From: Paenibacillus sp. 1001270B_150601_E10
Lineage (GTDB): Bacteria > Bacillota > Bacilli > Paenibacillales > Paenibacillaceae
NCBI RefSeq assembly: GCF_015558675.1
Contig: NZ_JADMOL010000001.1
Span: 990,865 to 1,054,864 of the forward strand
Reading direction: 5' to 3'
Length of the DNA: 64,000 bases
Part shown: piece by piece, positions 45,714-54,756 of the stretch
Layout: every line of letters begins with the position of its first letter
How positions within the stretch are numbered: the stretch's first letter is position 1
Program-made: the position numbers and the translations under genes
Notes under the pieces: model-generated
The model's input: only the letters and a program-made list of their open reading frames with translations
Told to the model about the DNA's origin: nothing
The model's database searches: none

Positions 45714-45826
45714 ACGATCCTTCACTCCCGCGATGATTCTCCTTCCGGTCCTCATCTTGCGTGAATCGTCATGTACAAAGACGATGCAAGCTGCCGCATG
45801 TGGGGTGGCACGAAGGAGTGATTGTG

Positions 45827-46762
45827 ATGAAAATACGGCTCGTCAACAACGGTGTCTTTACACCAATCGATGATATCGATGTCACGTTGACACCGCCAGA
45901 AGAGGGCTTCTATTGGATCGATGCCGATGTCGATGATCTTATCGTCCTGCAGTCATTATTTCAGATGCATGATCTGGCTGTAGAGGACTGCTTGAGCGAT
46001 GAAGAACAACGGCCTAAGCTGGAAATCTACGATGGACATTACTTCATTGTGATTAACAGCATTCGATTTGACGATGAAGAAATCTTTTTGCGCGCACTTA
46101 ATATTTTTCTAGGCAAGCATTATATTATTACGGTTACAAAGCAGAAGATTAGTGAGCTGCGTACGGTGAAACCGATTCTGTGGGAGCAGGAGGTCAATGA
46201 AGCGGACCGCATGCTCTATCTGCTTACTGACCTTGTAGTAGACAATTATTTTAACGTATCGGACCGAATCGAAGCGAAGATAGAGACGCTCGAGGAAGTT
46301 GTGCTCATGAATGCGAAGAAATCGCATTTGAACGAAATTATTAGCTTACGAAGCGAGATTCTATGGCTGAAGAAGGCGCTTGGACCACAGAAAGAGGTTC
46401 TGCTGCTGCTGTATCGCAAAGATCTGCGTCTTATCGATGAGAATCTGCAAAAGTACTTTCAAGATATTTATGAAAATGCAGTTAAAGTATCGGAGACATT
46501 TGAGACGTTCCGCGACCTTATGAGCAACTTGCGAGAATCGTATCAATCAAGCATTGCAAATCGAGCGAATGAAATCATGCGCATCTTTACTGCTGTTACA
46601 ACAATATTCATGCCACTGACGTTCATTACGGGCTTCTACGGTATGAACTTCGACAGTATTCCTTTCCTGCATGACAAGCATGGCTCACTATACGCCAGCG
46701 GCTTTATGCTTGTGCTAGGACTATTCATGCTGTATTGGTTCCGCAAGAAGGATTGGCTGTGA
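45827..46762 (+). CDS. corA: CorA-family magnesium/cobalt transporter
   Basis: 311 residues from ATG 45827 (MKIRLVNNGVF), AAGGAGTG upstream; the frame back to 45761 has no support. Large N-terminal cytoplasmic domain with the long stalk helix, then two C-terminal membrane helices; the signature YGMNF precedes the periplasmic loop and the protein ends with basic FRKKDWL. Forms a pentameric divalent-cation channel. Regulation through the long leader is plausible. Confidence 0.93.
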   Translation: MKIRLVNNGVFTPIDDIDVTLTPPEEGFYWIDADVDDLIVLQSLFQMHDLAVEDCLSDEEQRPKLEIYDGHYFIVINSIRFDDEEIFLRALNIFLGKHYIITVTKQKISELRTVKPILWEQEVNEADRMLYLLTDLVVDNYFNVSDRIEAKIETLEEVVLMNAKKSHLNEIISLRSEILWLKKALGPQKEVLLLLYRKDLRLIDENLQKYFQDIYENAVKVSETFETFRDLMSNLRESYQSSIANRANEIMRIFTAVTTIFMPLTFITGFYGMNFDSIPFLHDKHGSLYASGFMLVLGLFMLYWFRKKDWL

Positions 46763-46795
46763 AGCTATTATCAGAATGAATCTTTCGATTAAATA

Positions 46796-46828
46796 GACCC
46801 GCTGACATATACCGGACAGCGGGTCTTT
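46796..46828 (+). terminator. corA terminator
   Basis: Perfect 9-bp stem GACCCGCTG/CAGCGGGTC followed by TTT. Confidence 0.82.
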
Positions 46829-46910
46829 GATATTGTATAGGGAGCATAAAGTGCTGCGATACAGCATTAACAATGCATATGATGAATGAGAATAAAAAAG
46901 GGATGACTGA

Positions 46911-47963
46911 CTAAGCAGACGCCTTGTCTTGCTTCGATCGTGTCTTTGGCTGTTCAGTAACGGCAGCCTGCCTATCCCCCTGCTTCATTCGCAGCAAACG
47001 AATTCGTTCATACCGCTTCTGCAACTCCGAACCGGCTGACTCAAGCGCCTCTTCTCCATACACTTGAGCAAATATAGGCTTCAAATATTCTCCGCCCAGC
47101 TCCTGAAGAGCTGCTTCAATGGCTCGCTGCTCTTTAAGAGGCACATCCTGCAGTTCTTGATCGATAAACGGATGCACATCGTAACCATCACCAGACATTG
47201 CCTCTATACGCACCATTAATTCCCGTCGATCAATGTTAAGAAGATTCATCAGCTCCTTGGCATCGGTCCTCGCTTGGATGCCTTCGAGCAGCAAGCGGCG
47301 TTCTGTAAGCCGCCTGAGCTCCTGGTTCATCTTCAGTTCCTCCTGCTCATAGATCCACTTTAGAAAGTCAGCCTGCGGCACCTTCTCCTGCACCCAATCC
47401 AGCGGAAATTCCGTCTCACGATTAATCGCCGTTGTTATACGCAGAATGGAATCCTTGTATGCCTTTACCTTTGACTCTCCAAATCCAGGAAGCTGCCTAA
47501 GCTCCTCTTCGGTATGTGGAATATACGTGCTTACTAAGCGCAGCATTCGATTCGTCGCGATCCAATATGGAGCTCTGCGGCTTGCAACAGCTTGGTCTCT
47601 TCTCCAAGCTGTCAGAAGCTCATAGAGCGTATCATTGCGGTTCAGATCTGCATAGCAGTGAATCCATTCGTTGCGCTCTTTCATCCGCCGCTCATGCAGA
47701 TTCATATCCGGAATGAATCCGAGCGCTGGCTGATAGCCCGCACTTAGCAGACGTGCCACCCCTGCACGCAGGGCTGCCCGCATCTCGGACCAAACCGCTC
47801 CTTCGTATAAGATGTCAGCCGTCTTATCAGATGGTATGCCTGCGGGTGTATCCTCCCAAAGGACAAGCCACTTCCCTTCTTGTTCGCCAGCGCTTAGGAG
47901 CCCTCCTGCACTTTGCTCGCCTGTCGTTTCCTTCTCTAGTCTGGTCATCCAGATGACATTCAT
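46911..47963 (-). CDS. HRDC-domain protein
   Basis: 350 residues. The middle (residues ~100-190) contains an HRDC-type helical domain (WRRDQAVASRRAPYWIATNRML ... LRQLPGFGESKVKAYKDSIL) as found in RecQ and RNase D. The N-terminal ~90 residues and the C-terminal helical part are not recognised. No helicase or nuclease motifs are present, so a nucleic-acid-binding accessory role is the limit of inference. Good GGAGGG binding site. Its transcript passes an early terminator-like hairpin. Confidence 0.8.
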   Translation of the reverse strand: MNVIWMTRLEKETTGEQSAGGLLSAGEQEGKWLVLWEDTPAGIPSDKTADILYEGAVWSEMRAALRAGVARLLSAGYQPALGFIPDMNLHERRMKERNEWIHCYADLNRNDTLYELLTAWRRDQAVASRRAPYWIATNRMLRLVSTYIPHTEEELRQLPGFGESKVKAYKDSILRITTAINRETEFPLDWVQEKVPQADFLKWIYEQEELKMNQELRRLTERRLLLEGIQARTDAKELMNLLNIDRRELMVRIEAMSGDGYDVHPFIDQELQDVPLKEQRAIEAALQELGGEYLKPIFAQVYGEEALESAGSELQKRYERIRLLRMKQGDRQAAVTEQPKTRSKQDKASA

Positions 47964-48012
47964 CGTTTGATCCCTCCAATGGATTCATGCTCATAACCAA
48001 AGGGCTTCACGA

Positions 48013-48119
48013 CAAAAAGAAAAAGCACCTCTTCTCATCGTGAAAACCGACTGAGAGGTGCTTCCTCGTCCTAGTTATGTATTATTACCTATCATATCCT
48101 AGCTATATGACACTGTCAA
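48013..48119 (-). promoter_or_regulatory. Promoter followed by a short terminator-like leader, HRDC gene
   Basis: Minus strand TTGACA (48119-48114), 17-bp spacer, TATGAT (48096-48091), start near 48084. Only ~20 nt later AAGCACCTCTC (48063-48053) pairs with GAGAAGAGGTGCTT (48036-48023), followed by TTTCTTTTTG. Transcripts would either stop as a ~70-nt RNA or read through into the HRDC gene 50 nt further on. It may be an attenuator or a small RNA gene. Confidence 0.7.
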
Positions 48120-48203
48120 TATAAGGATAAATGAAAAACAAAAGCTTCCAACATCCATGCCCATCCCTTATAATGGACTCGTCATTCACGAAGGAGGAGC
48201 CAT

Positions 48204-48497
48204 ATGTCGAATGAATTTGATTTTTTATCCGATTATACCGAAGATACATCCACAAGGTTCGTGACGTTTATCGGGGAGAGCTTGCGCCGCTTCGATCTCG
48301 CCATTACAACCACAACTAGATTCTATGGCAAGAAGCTAGTGACTGACCTTCAATCCGGCATTACTGCCATTCTTGGCCAAGACGATCTAGAGGAAGAAGG
48401 CTATCTTGAGGAGCGCTTCCGTTTGAATGAAGAGGAAGGAAGCGAGATGCGCGCCTTTCTGCAGCTTGTGGTTGGCGAAGCGCATTTTACGGATTAA
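48204..48497 (+). CDS. DUF3055/SAV0927-like small protein
   Basis: 97 residues, AAGGAGGAG binding site. Acidic, soluble: DFLSDYTEDTSTRFVTFIGE near the start, then RFYGKKLVTDLQSG and DDLEEEGYLEE. The pattern recalls the small Bacillota family DUF3055, function unknown; the match is from memory. Monocistronic with a strong terminator. Confidence 0.65.
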   Translation: MSNEFDFLSDYTEDTSTRFVTFIGESLRRFDLAITTTTRFYGKKLVTDLQSGITAILGQDDLEEEGYLEERFRLNEEEGSEMRAFLQLVVGEAHFTD

Positions 48498-48523
48498 TCC
48501 TCAAGTCTGTCTAATCACCAAAA

Positions 48524-48560
48524 AAAAGCCGAGCTTGCAGCAGAACTGCACTCGGCTTTT
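48524..48560. terminator. Bidirectional terminator
   Basis: AAAAGCCGAG (48524-48533) with CTCGGCTTTT (48551-48560) plus an inner TGCAG/CTGCA pair; serves the DUF3055-like gene and the exonuclease gene. Confidence 0.9.
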
Positions 48561-48584
48561 CGTTTTTACACATAACACGCGGGT

Positions 48585-49484
48585 TTAGACATGCAGACCG
48601 ACAAGTCGAATCACACTGGTCATCTCAAGTCTCTCCATTAGACTCGACACCTGCTCCCGATCAGGATCATACAAGCAGGAATCAATATCACAGGTCAATG
48701 GGGCCTCGCAATTAATCGTTGCCAGCTGGCGAGAGAGATGAAGCATGTCCAGATCCGCTTCAATTTTCGAGCGAACGCCTTTCGCAAGCGAGTCCATGTT
48801 GCTAAGAATCCCATCGATAGACCCATACTCTTGTATGAGCTTATGTGCCGTCTTTTCTCCGATCCCTTTGACACCTGGATAATTATCGGATGTGTCGCCC
48901 ATCAATCCTTTTATATCAATTACCTGAGCAGGGCTAATCTGACGCTCCTCCAAGAGATATTCCGGAGTATAGACTGCATAATTGCCATGGCCCTTCTTCA
49001 TAATGATGACCTTAGTATGTTCATGTACGAGCTGAAGCATATCATGGTCACCTGTCAGCACCATCACATCATAATCCTCACGATACAACCGAGACAGCGT
49101 GCCGATGCAATCATCCGCCTCGAAGCCTTCGCAGGAAATATTCGGGATCCCAAAGGCATCCATCACATCACGCATCATCTGGAACTGAGGCACAAGCTCC
49201 TCTGGACATTCTGCGCGATTCGCCTTGTAATCTGTAAACTGCTCAGAGCGGAACGTCTTGCTTCCAAGATCCCAGCAGCACGCAATATGAGTAGGCTTAA
49301 ACGTTTCGACCGCATCCCAAAAATAACGCATGAAGCCATATACCGCATTCGTTGGAGTGCCGTCTTTCATACGTCGAATCGAACCGCCGTATGCCGTAGC
49401 ATAAAAGGCACGGAACAATACAGCCATCCCATCAACGAGCATTACACTCGGTCTAGTGATATCTATTGGCTTGATCATTTCCAC
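48585..49484 (-). CDS. 5'-3' exonuclease (PolA N-terminal domain-like, YpcP-type)
   Basis: 299 residues starting at GTG 49484 (or ATG 49478). FEN-family acidic residues are visible in MLVDGMAVLFRAFYA, SCEGFEADDCIGTL and VLTGDHDMLQLV, with the helix-hairpin-helix GVKGIGEKTAHKLI. It is a stand-alone relative of the DNA polymerase I 5'-nuclease that removes RNA primers. No polymerase domain follows. Confidence 0.92.
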   Translation of the reverse strand: MEMIKPIDITRPSVMLVDGMAVLFRAFYATAYGGSIRRMKDGTPTNAVYGFMRYFWDAVETFKPTHIACCWDLGSKTFRSEQFTDYKANRAECPEELVPQFQMMRDVMDAFGIPNISCEGFEADDCIGTLSRLYREDYDVMVLTGDHDMLQLVHEHTKVIIMKKGHGNYAVYTPEYLLEERQISPAQVIDIKGLMGDTSDNYPGVKGIGEKTAHKLIQEYGSIDGILSNMDSLAKGVRSKIEADLDMLHLSRQLATINCEAPLTCDIDSCLYDPDREQVSSLMERLEMTSVIRLVGLHV

Positions 49485-49628
49485 GATACTTACGCACTCC
49501 TCTCCTATAGTAACGCTAACGTTCTAACATAAATCTATAAATCTCACATCCACCAGTATATCACGGGTCACGAACAGATATCGATACCGCTTTATGGCAG
49601 TCGTGAATGAACTAACTTGAACATGTCT

Positions 49629-49988
49629 TTAAGCCCAATGAGCCTCATATTCATTCTCACGGAAGCCTACAGTAACCTGCTTGCCATCTGTAACAACCGG
49701 ACGCTTGATCAGCTTGCCGTTAGAAGACAACAGCTTGATCTGCTCTTCTATGCTCATGGATGGAAGCTTGTCTTTGAGCGACATCTCTTTGTATACTTCT
49801 CCAGATGTATTAAACCACTTTTTCAACTCAAGCCCGCTTTGCTCGATCATGACCTTCAGCTCATCGGCTGTTGGCGGTTCATCCACAATCGGAATCAGCT
49901 TTAGCTCATGACCATGTTCGTTAAGCCATTTGATCGCTTTTCGGCACGTACCGCACTTTGCATAGTGATATACCGTCAACGTTTTCAT
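49629..49988 (-). CDS. ArsC/Spx-family protein (YusI-like)
   Basis: 119 residues. Thioredoxin-like ArsC fold with CGTC near the N-terminus (YHYAKCGTCRKAIKWL), SGEVYKEM and the conserved RPVVTDG loop. The family includes Spx-type regulators and arsenate-reductase-like proteins; this one lacks diagnostic Spx residues, so the role is unassigned. It starts 6 nt after the pseudouridine synthase stop, probably in the same operon. Confidence 0.87.
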   Translation of the reverse strand: MKTLTVYHYAKCGTCRKAIKWLNEHGHELKLIPIVDEPPTADELKVMIEQSGLELKKWFNTSGEVYKEMSLKDKLPSMSIEEQIKLLSSNGKLIKRPVVTDGKQVTVGFRENEYEAHWA

Positions 49989-49994
49989 GTCTAT

Positions 49995-51008
49995 CTACTC
50001 CTTACGCTTCAAATCTTCTTCCAACTGAACGAGATCCGCTGGAAGCGGCGCCTCGTATACGACTCTCTCTTTCGACATCGGATGGTTAAATGACAGCTCT
50101 GCAGCGTGCAGAGCATGGCGCTCGATATCTTTGTACAACTGACCTTCAGGATTATAGAATTTATCGCCGATTAAGGGACAACCCAGATGCTTCATATGTA
50201 CACGAATCTGATGGGTTCGGCCTGTCTCCAATATACAGCTGACCTTCGCTGCATGCATCCCGTTCCTCGTATAGCAAGTTAATGTATCATAATGCGTAAT
50301 GGACGCATAGCCATCAGGCGTCACAATTCGGAGGTGCCGCTCGACAGGATCGCGATCAATGGGCGCATCAATTGTACCTTTCAGAGGATTCGGACATCCT
50401 TCTACAAAGGCTATATAGCGCTTATCCATTTCTCCCCGCTGCATCTGCATTGACAGCTGTTGATGGGCATACGCATGCTTTGCCACAACAAGCACACCTG
50501 AAGTCTCCTGATCAAGGCGATGAACCGGCCGAAAGCGCGTCTGCTCCCCGCGGCCTCGCCAATAATGAACAACTCCATTGGCAAGCGTCCCATTTGGAAA
50601 GCCATAGGTCGGATGCACAACAATGCCAGGAGGCTTGTTCAAGACAAGAATATCGTCATCCTCGTAGATAACGTCAATCGGTATAGGTTCTGGCTCAATC
50701 GTCTCTTTTTGCGGCTCTGCTACACGGATTACGACCTTATCTCCAGCCTGCAATGATTTGTGATTATAAGAGCGCCCCCCGTTAACGGTGATTGCATGCT
50801 CAAGCTTCTTCAATCTGGTAATCAGTCTTCTTGACAGGTTAAGTCGCGATAACAGGACCGTGCGAAGCTGAATGCCATCCTCATGCTCAGGTACGGTATA
50901 GCTGAGCTCTGCCGCTTCCCATATCGGCTGATCTTCGTCTTCTTTGCTTGTGATTGCTGGACCAGCATGTCCTAGTCGCTGCTCCTCACAGTCTTTCTCA
51001 TCCTTCAT
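49995..51008 (-). CDS. RluA/RluD-family pseudouridine synthase
   Basis: 337 residues from ATG 51008 (MKDEKDCEEQ), overlapping the adenosyltransferase stop by 11 nt; GGAG upstream. S4-like N-terminal region (LNLSRRLITRLKKL), then the catalytic motif HRLDQETSGVLVVAKH with the nucleophilic Asp, and the C-terminal TGRTHQIRVHM. It modifies rRNA or tRNA uridines; the exact site is unknown. Confidence 0.92.
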   Translation of the reverse strand: MKDEKDCEEQRLGHAGPAITSKEDEDQPIWEAAELSYTVPEHEDGIQLRTVLLSRLNLSRRLITRLKKLEHAITVNGGRSYNHKSLQAGDKVVIRVAEPQKETIEPEPIPIDVIYEDDDILVLNKPPGIVVHPTYGFPNGTLANGVVHYWRGRGEQTRFRPVHRLDQETSGVLVVAKHAYAHQQLSMQMQRGEMDKRYIAFVEGCPNPLKGTIDAPIDRDPVERHLRIVTPDGYASITHYDTLTCYTRNGMHAAKVSCILETGRTHQIRVHMKHLGCPLIGDKFYNPEGQLYKDIERHALHAAELSFNHPMSKERVVYEAPLPADLVQLEEDLKRKE

Positions 51009-51594
51009 GCTTGGCCTTCGACTCCTTACGGCTGAATACGACTGCACTGCGCACGTATTCCATGTCCTTCACTTGAGCAAGTCCATTCGCTCTGCGAGCA
51101 GCTACGAAGAAGTAGTCTGATAGACGATTAACATATTGCTGGGCAAAAGGATTGATTTCTTCCGTACGGGACAGGGTTACGACATGTCTCTCCGCTCTAC
51201 GGCAAACGGTTCTGCATACATGAAGCGCACTTGCGAGAGCACTGCCTCCCGGCAGGATGAATCGTCTCAGCTCCTCATTAGCAGCATTATGCTCGTCGAT
51301 CCATTGCTCCAAACGCTGTACAAGATCCTCTGTTACTTTATATGTTACTTTGCCAAGCTTGTCCTCGGCAAAGGCAAGATCCGATCCGCAATCAAACAGC
51401 TCGTGCTGGATCTCGAGAAGCTGTTCCTGAAGCTGTGTATAAACGTTATCTTGACAATGAGTCAAGGCTACGCCAACAAAGGCATTCAGCTCGTCCAATT
51501 GACCATAGGCCTCCACGCGGAGATGATCCTTCGGCACGCGCCCTCCCTTGAGTGAAGTCATGCCTTCATCCCCTTTACGCGTATAAATGTTCAT
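50998..51594 (-). CDS. PduO-type ATP:cob(I)alamin adenosyltransferase
   Basis: 198 residues from ATG 51594 (MNIYTRKGDEGMTSL), GGGAGG 8 nt upstream; the GTG at 51612 is too far 5'. Hallmarks: TRKGDEG, the central VEAYGQLDELNAFVG and CRTVCRRAERHVV near the ATP site. Converts corrinoids to adenosylcobalamin. No other cobalamin gene is nearby. Confidence 0.94.
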   Translation of the reverse strand: MNIYTRKGDEGMTSLKGGRVPKDHLRVEAYGQLDELNAFVGVALTHCQDNVYTQLQEQLLEIQHELFDCGSDLAFAEDKLGKVTYKVTEDLVQRLEQWIDEHNAANEELRRFILPGGSALASALHVCRTVCRRAERHVVTLSRTEEINPFAQQYVNRLSDYFFVAARRANGLAQVKDMEYVRSAVVFSRKESKAKHEG

Positions 51595-51628
51595 CATTTG
51601 TTCCTCCCTCACCTTGTATCTATGGACA

Positions 51629-52189
51629 TTACTGCTTTTCTGTCATCATTTTAAGCACTTCTACTGAACGATCGAGATTCGGGGTGTTTGCCGGAATCGC
51701 GATTAGGAACTCAGGATTGGTAACCCCATGCTTCTCCAAAAATGGAAGCTTGCTTACCGGCAGCGCATAAAGATGCTCTTCAAGCACATCCTGCTTTTCT
51801 TTTCCATTCCCAGGCTCGACAAGACCTTCCATGACACCTTCTGCATATTGTTCTTTATCAAAATAGGAATCAAGTACAACATGTCCACCATTTCGAGAAT
51901 AGGCCTTCATGTCATCCTTTGGCAGCACGATCAAGCTGTTCTGATTCGCTGCATACTCAATCAATAAGCGTTGAATGTTGTACATAGGCGGCGAGACAAC
52001 CTGAATCGTGAATTGATCCTGATATTTATTCGTCAGATCATCTTGAATGGCTGTCGTGATCTCGCTAGGGATCGCTCCCTGTGCCATCATGAACATGGTG
52101 AAATCAGCTGGCTTTTCTCCACATGCATTTAACAAGAGCATACTCATGAACAAGCTGAGGACAACCAGTCCGCGTCTAATTCCTCTCAT
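51629..52189 (-). CDS. Lipoprotein of unknown function
   Basis: 186 residues. Signal peptide with a good lipobox (LLLNACGEKP), so the mature protein is tethered to the outer membrane face. The rest contains alternating beta-like and helical segments (QFTIQVVSPPMYNIQRLLIEY, SLIVLPKDDM) that recall a solute-binding fold, but no family is recognised. It lies 34 nt upstream of the cobalamin adenosyltransferase gene and may share its transcript. Confidence 0.75.
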   Translation of the reverse strand: MRGIRRGLVVLSLFMSMLLLNACGEKPADFTMFMMAQGAIPSEITTAIQDDLTNKYQDQFTIQVVSPPMYNIQRLLIEYAANQNSLIVLPKDDMKAYSRNGGHVVLDSYFDKEQYAEGVMEGLVEPGNGKEKQDVLEEHLYALPVSKLPFLEKHGVTNPEFLIAIPANTPNLDRSVEVLKMMTEKQ

Positions 52190-52265
52190 CTTTATTCCCC
52201 TCTCATCGATAAACCTCTATCTTTGTCATTCCTTATCATATTATCATAAAGGCAATAAACAACAA

Positions 52266-52290
52266 AAGCAGACCCTCTCAGGGCCTGCTT
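52266..52290 (-). terminator. Terminator of the Spo0E-like gene
   Basis: An 11-bp stem with one G-U pair and a 3-nt loop, followed on the minus strand by TTGTTGTTT. Confidence 0.7.
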
Positions 52291-52325
52291 ATTCGTTAAC
52301 AAGTATGTGAATAGTGCGGGTACGA

Positions 52326-52589
52326 TTATTTATTCATGCTGGAATATTTCATGTACTCATTAATCTTTAGGTCCAACAAGCTGCTAATCTCGATGACATT
52401 GTCTGCAGTAAAAGACTGCTCTTGTTGAAACATTTGCTCCATTTGCTTGCGGAGAACACGGATTTCTTGCTCAAGGTCAAGCAGGCTGGATGAAACGTTT
52501 CTTGCTTTGTCCGACCATGTAACAGATTGGCGATCCTTACGAATCACTTGACGAGATAAGTTGGTAAATGCCAAGTCTGAACAAAACAA
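52326..52589 (-). CDS. Spo0E-like aspartyl-phosphate phosphatase
   Basis: 87 residues from TTG 52589, 8 nt after GGAGG; GTG 52595 is too close to it. The C-terminal half carries the Spo0E pattern of two helices, LEQEIRVLRKQMEQMF and ISSLLDLKINEYMKY, with the S-x-x-L-D signature near the end. These proteins dephosphorylate Spo0A~P and delay sporulation. The N-terminal ~30 residues are not conserved. Monocistronic. Confidence 0.78.
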   Translation of the reverse strand: MFCSDLAFTNLSRQVIRKDRQSVTWSDKARNVSSSLLDLEQEIRVLRKQMEQMFQQEQSFTADNVIEISSLLDLKINEYMKYSSMNK

Positions 52590-52722
52590 GTCCACTTCCT
52601 CCTTCCACTGCTAGATAATCGGTGTATCTTCCAAATGATGGAACAAATCTAATAGACACATTTCACATTGTACCAAACGTTTTTATGAAAAACTAGCATT
52701 TTTTATCTGATTATGCATGATT

Positions 52723-53922
52723 TTAACGTTCTTGTCTGATTTTTGTCACAAGGTCTCCCATTCGCTCGATCGCTTCCGTTAATTGCGCGACAGATGTCGC
52801 ATAAGAGCATCGAATAAAGCCTTCTCCACCTTTGCCGAATACGTCTCCAGGGACCGCAGCTACCTTTGCTTCATAGAGCAGTCGGGTCGCAAATTCCTCA
52901 GAGGTTAGTCCAGTCGATTGAATGGATGGGAATGCATAGAAAGCACCATGAGGCTCATGGCATTCCAGACCAATATCACGGAAGCCCTTCACAACCAAGC
53001 GGCGGCGCATATTATAGGAATCTACCATGCGATCCTTCTCATCCAAGCCATGCTTAAGCGCTTCTAGCGCAGCGATCTGGCCCATGACCGGCGCACACAT
53101 CACCGTATATTGATGAATCTTAAGCATCGCCTGTGTCAGGTCTTGGTGTGCACACACATAGCCCATACGCCAACCAGTCATAGCAAATGCCTTGGAGAAG
53201 CCGCTGACGAGAATCGTACGATCCTTCATGCCCGGGATCGAGGCAAAGCTTACATGCTTTTGGTCATAGGTGAGCTCTGCATAAATCTCATCGGAAATGA
53301 CGATAAGATCGTTCTCCTCTACAACCTTTGCAATCGGCAGCCAATCCTCATAAGTCATGATTGCACCCGTCGGATTGCTAGGGTAGCAAAGAATGAGCAG
53401 CTTGGAATTCGGTGTAATCGCCCGCTGCAGCGCTTCTGCCGTCAGCTTGAAGTTATCCTTCGCAAAGGTCTCAATGCCTACAGGCACGCCTCCGCCGATG
53501 GATACGATTGGGGAGTAAGAAATATAGCAAGGCTCAGGAATGAGAATCTCATCGCCAGGCTCAACAAGCGCACGAAGCGCAAGATCAATTGCTTCCGAGC
53601 CTCCGACCGTTACGATCATTTCCTTGCCTGGATCATACTGCACCTGAAAGGAGCTATCCAAGTACTCCGCGATCGCTTCGCGAAGCTCTGGAATCCCTGC
53701 ATTGGAGGTATAGCGTGTCTGGCCTTTTTCAAGGGAGTACACACAAGCCTCGCGAACATGCCAAGGAGTACTGAAATCCGGCTCGCCCACCCCTAAGGTA
53801 ATAATATCCTTATTGCCGCTGACGAGATCAAAAAATTTGCGAATGCCCGATGGGGGGATATCCCTTACTCTAGCATTCAAGTACTTTCCCATATTGGTCG
53901 TGCCTATCGTATCATTCGTCAT
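52723..53922 (-). CDS. alaT: Class I aminotransferase, AlaT-like
   Basis: 399 residues. Fold-type I: YPSNPTGAIMT, SDEIYAELTYD and PLP lysine in SGFSKAFAMTGWRMGY. It lies 11 nt downstream of an Lrp-type regulator, as alaT (yugH) does behind alaR (yugG) in B. subtilis, where the product is alanine transaminase. Assignment rests on this synteny and similarity. Confidence 0.87.
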   Translation of the reverse strand: MTNDTIGTTNMGKYLNARVRDIPPSGIRKFFDLVSGNKDIITLGVGEPDFSTPWHVREACVYSLEKGQTRYTSNAGIPELREAIAEYLDSSFQVQYDPGKEMIVTVGGSEAIDLALRALVEPGDEILIPEPCYISYSPIVSIGGGVPVGIETFAKDNFKLTAEALQRAITPNSKLLILCYPSNPTGAIMTYEDWLPIAKVVEENDLIVISDEIYAELTYDQKHVSFASIPGMKDRTILVSGFSKAFAMTGWRMGYVCAHQDLTQAMLKIHQYTVMCAPVMGQIAALEALKHGLDEKDRMVDSYNMRRRLVVKGFRDIGLECHEPHGAFYAFPSIQSTGLTSEEFATRLLYEAKVAAVPGDVFGKGGEGFIRCSYATSVAQLTEAIERMGDLVTKIRQER

Positions 53923-53933
53923 GTGTCATCACC

Positions 53934-54434
53934 TCAAGGAGAGATCACAAGACGATGATCATCTTCATGGTCTTCGAAGATAATGCCGTCCTGCTTGTAC
54001 TTCTTCAAGATAAAGTGCGTTTTAGTCGATAGCACGGACTCGATAGGAGATAATTTATCAGAAACAAAGTTCGCGACTTCACGAAGGTTCTTGCCTTCTA
54101 CTTCTACGAGCAAGTCATACGCGCCTGACATCAGGTATACAGACTTCACTTGCGGGAACAAATAAATGCGTTCCGCAATGCCTTCGAAACCACGCTCGCG
54201 CTCTGGTGTAATCTGAACCTCGATCAGCGCCGTCACTTTGTCTTCATCCACCTTGCTCCAATTGACGACGGTCGCATATTTTACAATGACATGATCCTTT
54301 TCCATCTCAGCGATAGCATCGCGAATCTCTTGCTCTTTTACGCCTAAGAGTGTTGCAAGAAGCTCTGGAGATCGGCGCGCATCTTCTTTAAGCAGGGTCA
54401 AAATATTTAAACTCAAATCACTAAGTTCCTTCAT
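53934..54434 (-). CDS. alaR: Lrp/AsnC-family regulator, AlaR-like
   Basis: 166 residues from ATG 54434 (MKELSDLSLNIL), GGGAGG upstream; the frame to 54494 lacks a binding site. N-terminal winged helix-turn-helix (LLATLLGVKEQEIRDAIAEMEKDHVI) and C-terminal RAM domain (VTALIEVQITPERERGFEG). Same length as B. subtilis AlaR. Probably activates the downstream aminotransferase in response to alanine. Confidence 0.87.
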   Translation of the reverse strand: MKELSDLSLNILTLLKEDARRSPELLATLLGVKEQEIRDAIAEMEKDHVIVKYATVVNWSKVDEDKVTALIEVQITPERERGFEGIAERIYLFPQVKSVYLMSGAYDLLVEVEGKNLREVANFVSDKLSPIESVLSTKTHFILKKYKQDGIIFEDHEDDHRLVISP

Positions 54435-54666
54435 TAAGACGGTCCTCCCACGATTGTTATGCAACACAAATTGTATCGCTGTATGAAGCAGCATGCAATC
54501 TTAAGATGTGGTTTACATTTTAGATATGTCCATATGATACACCTATTGCAACTTTCTGCCAAGGAGTCAGCTTTTTAATTCCATAATCTTAAGATCGAGT
54601 TCTGAGGCTTTTAAAAGCCTTTCAATATATCAATCAGTCCTTTAAAATGCCCCTATATAGACCAAA

Positions 54667-54700
54667 AGACCCACGATAGGAACGACCTATCTGCGGGTCT
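54667..54700 (-). terminator. Terminator after the coat gene pair
   Basis: Arms AGACCC..ATAGG / CCTAT..GGGTCT form an imperfect 14-bp stem around a 5-nt loop, followed on the minus strand by TTTTGG. Confidence 0.75.
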
Positions 54701-54756
54701 CGCAAAGAATTCACGATATAGATGATGCTAATAGCTTATCGCAATTTTACGGAATC

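Noticed and set aside
48738-49532. 264-codon frame opposite the 5'-3' exonuclease gene
   Set aside because: Antisense shadow; the minus-strand protein has full family motifs.
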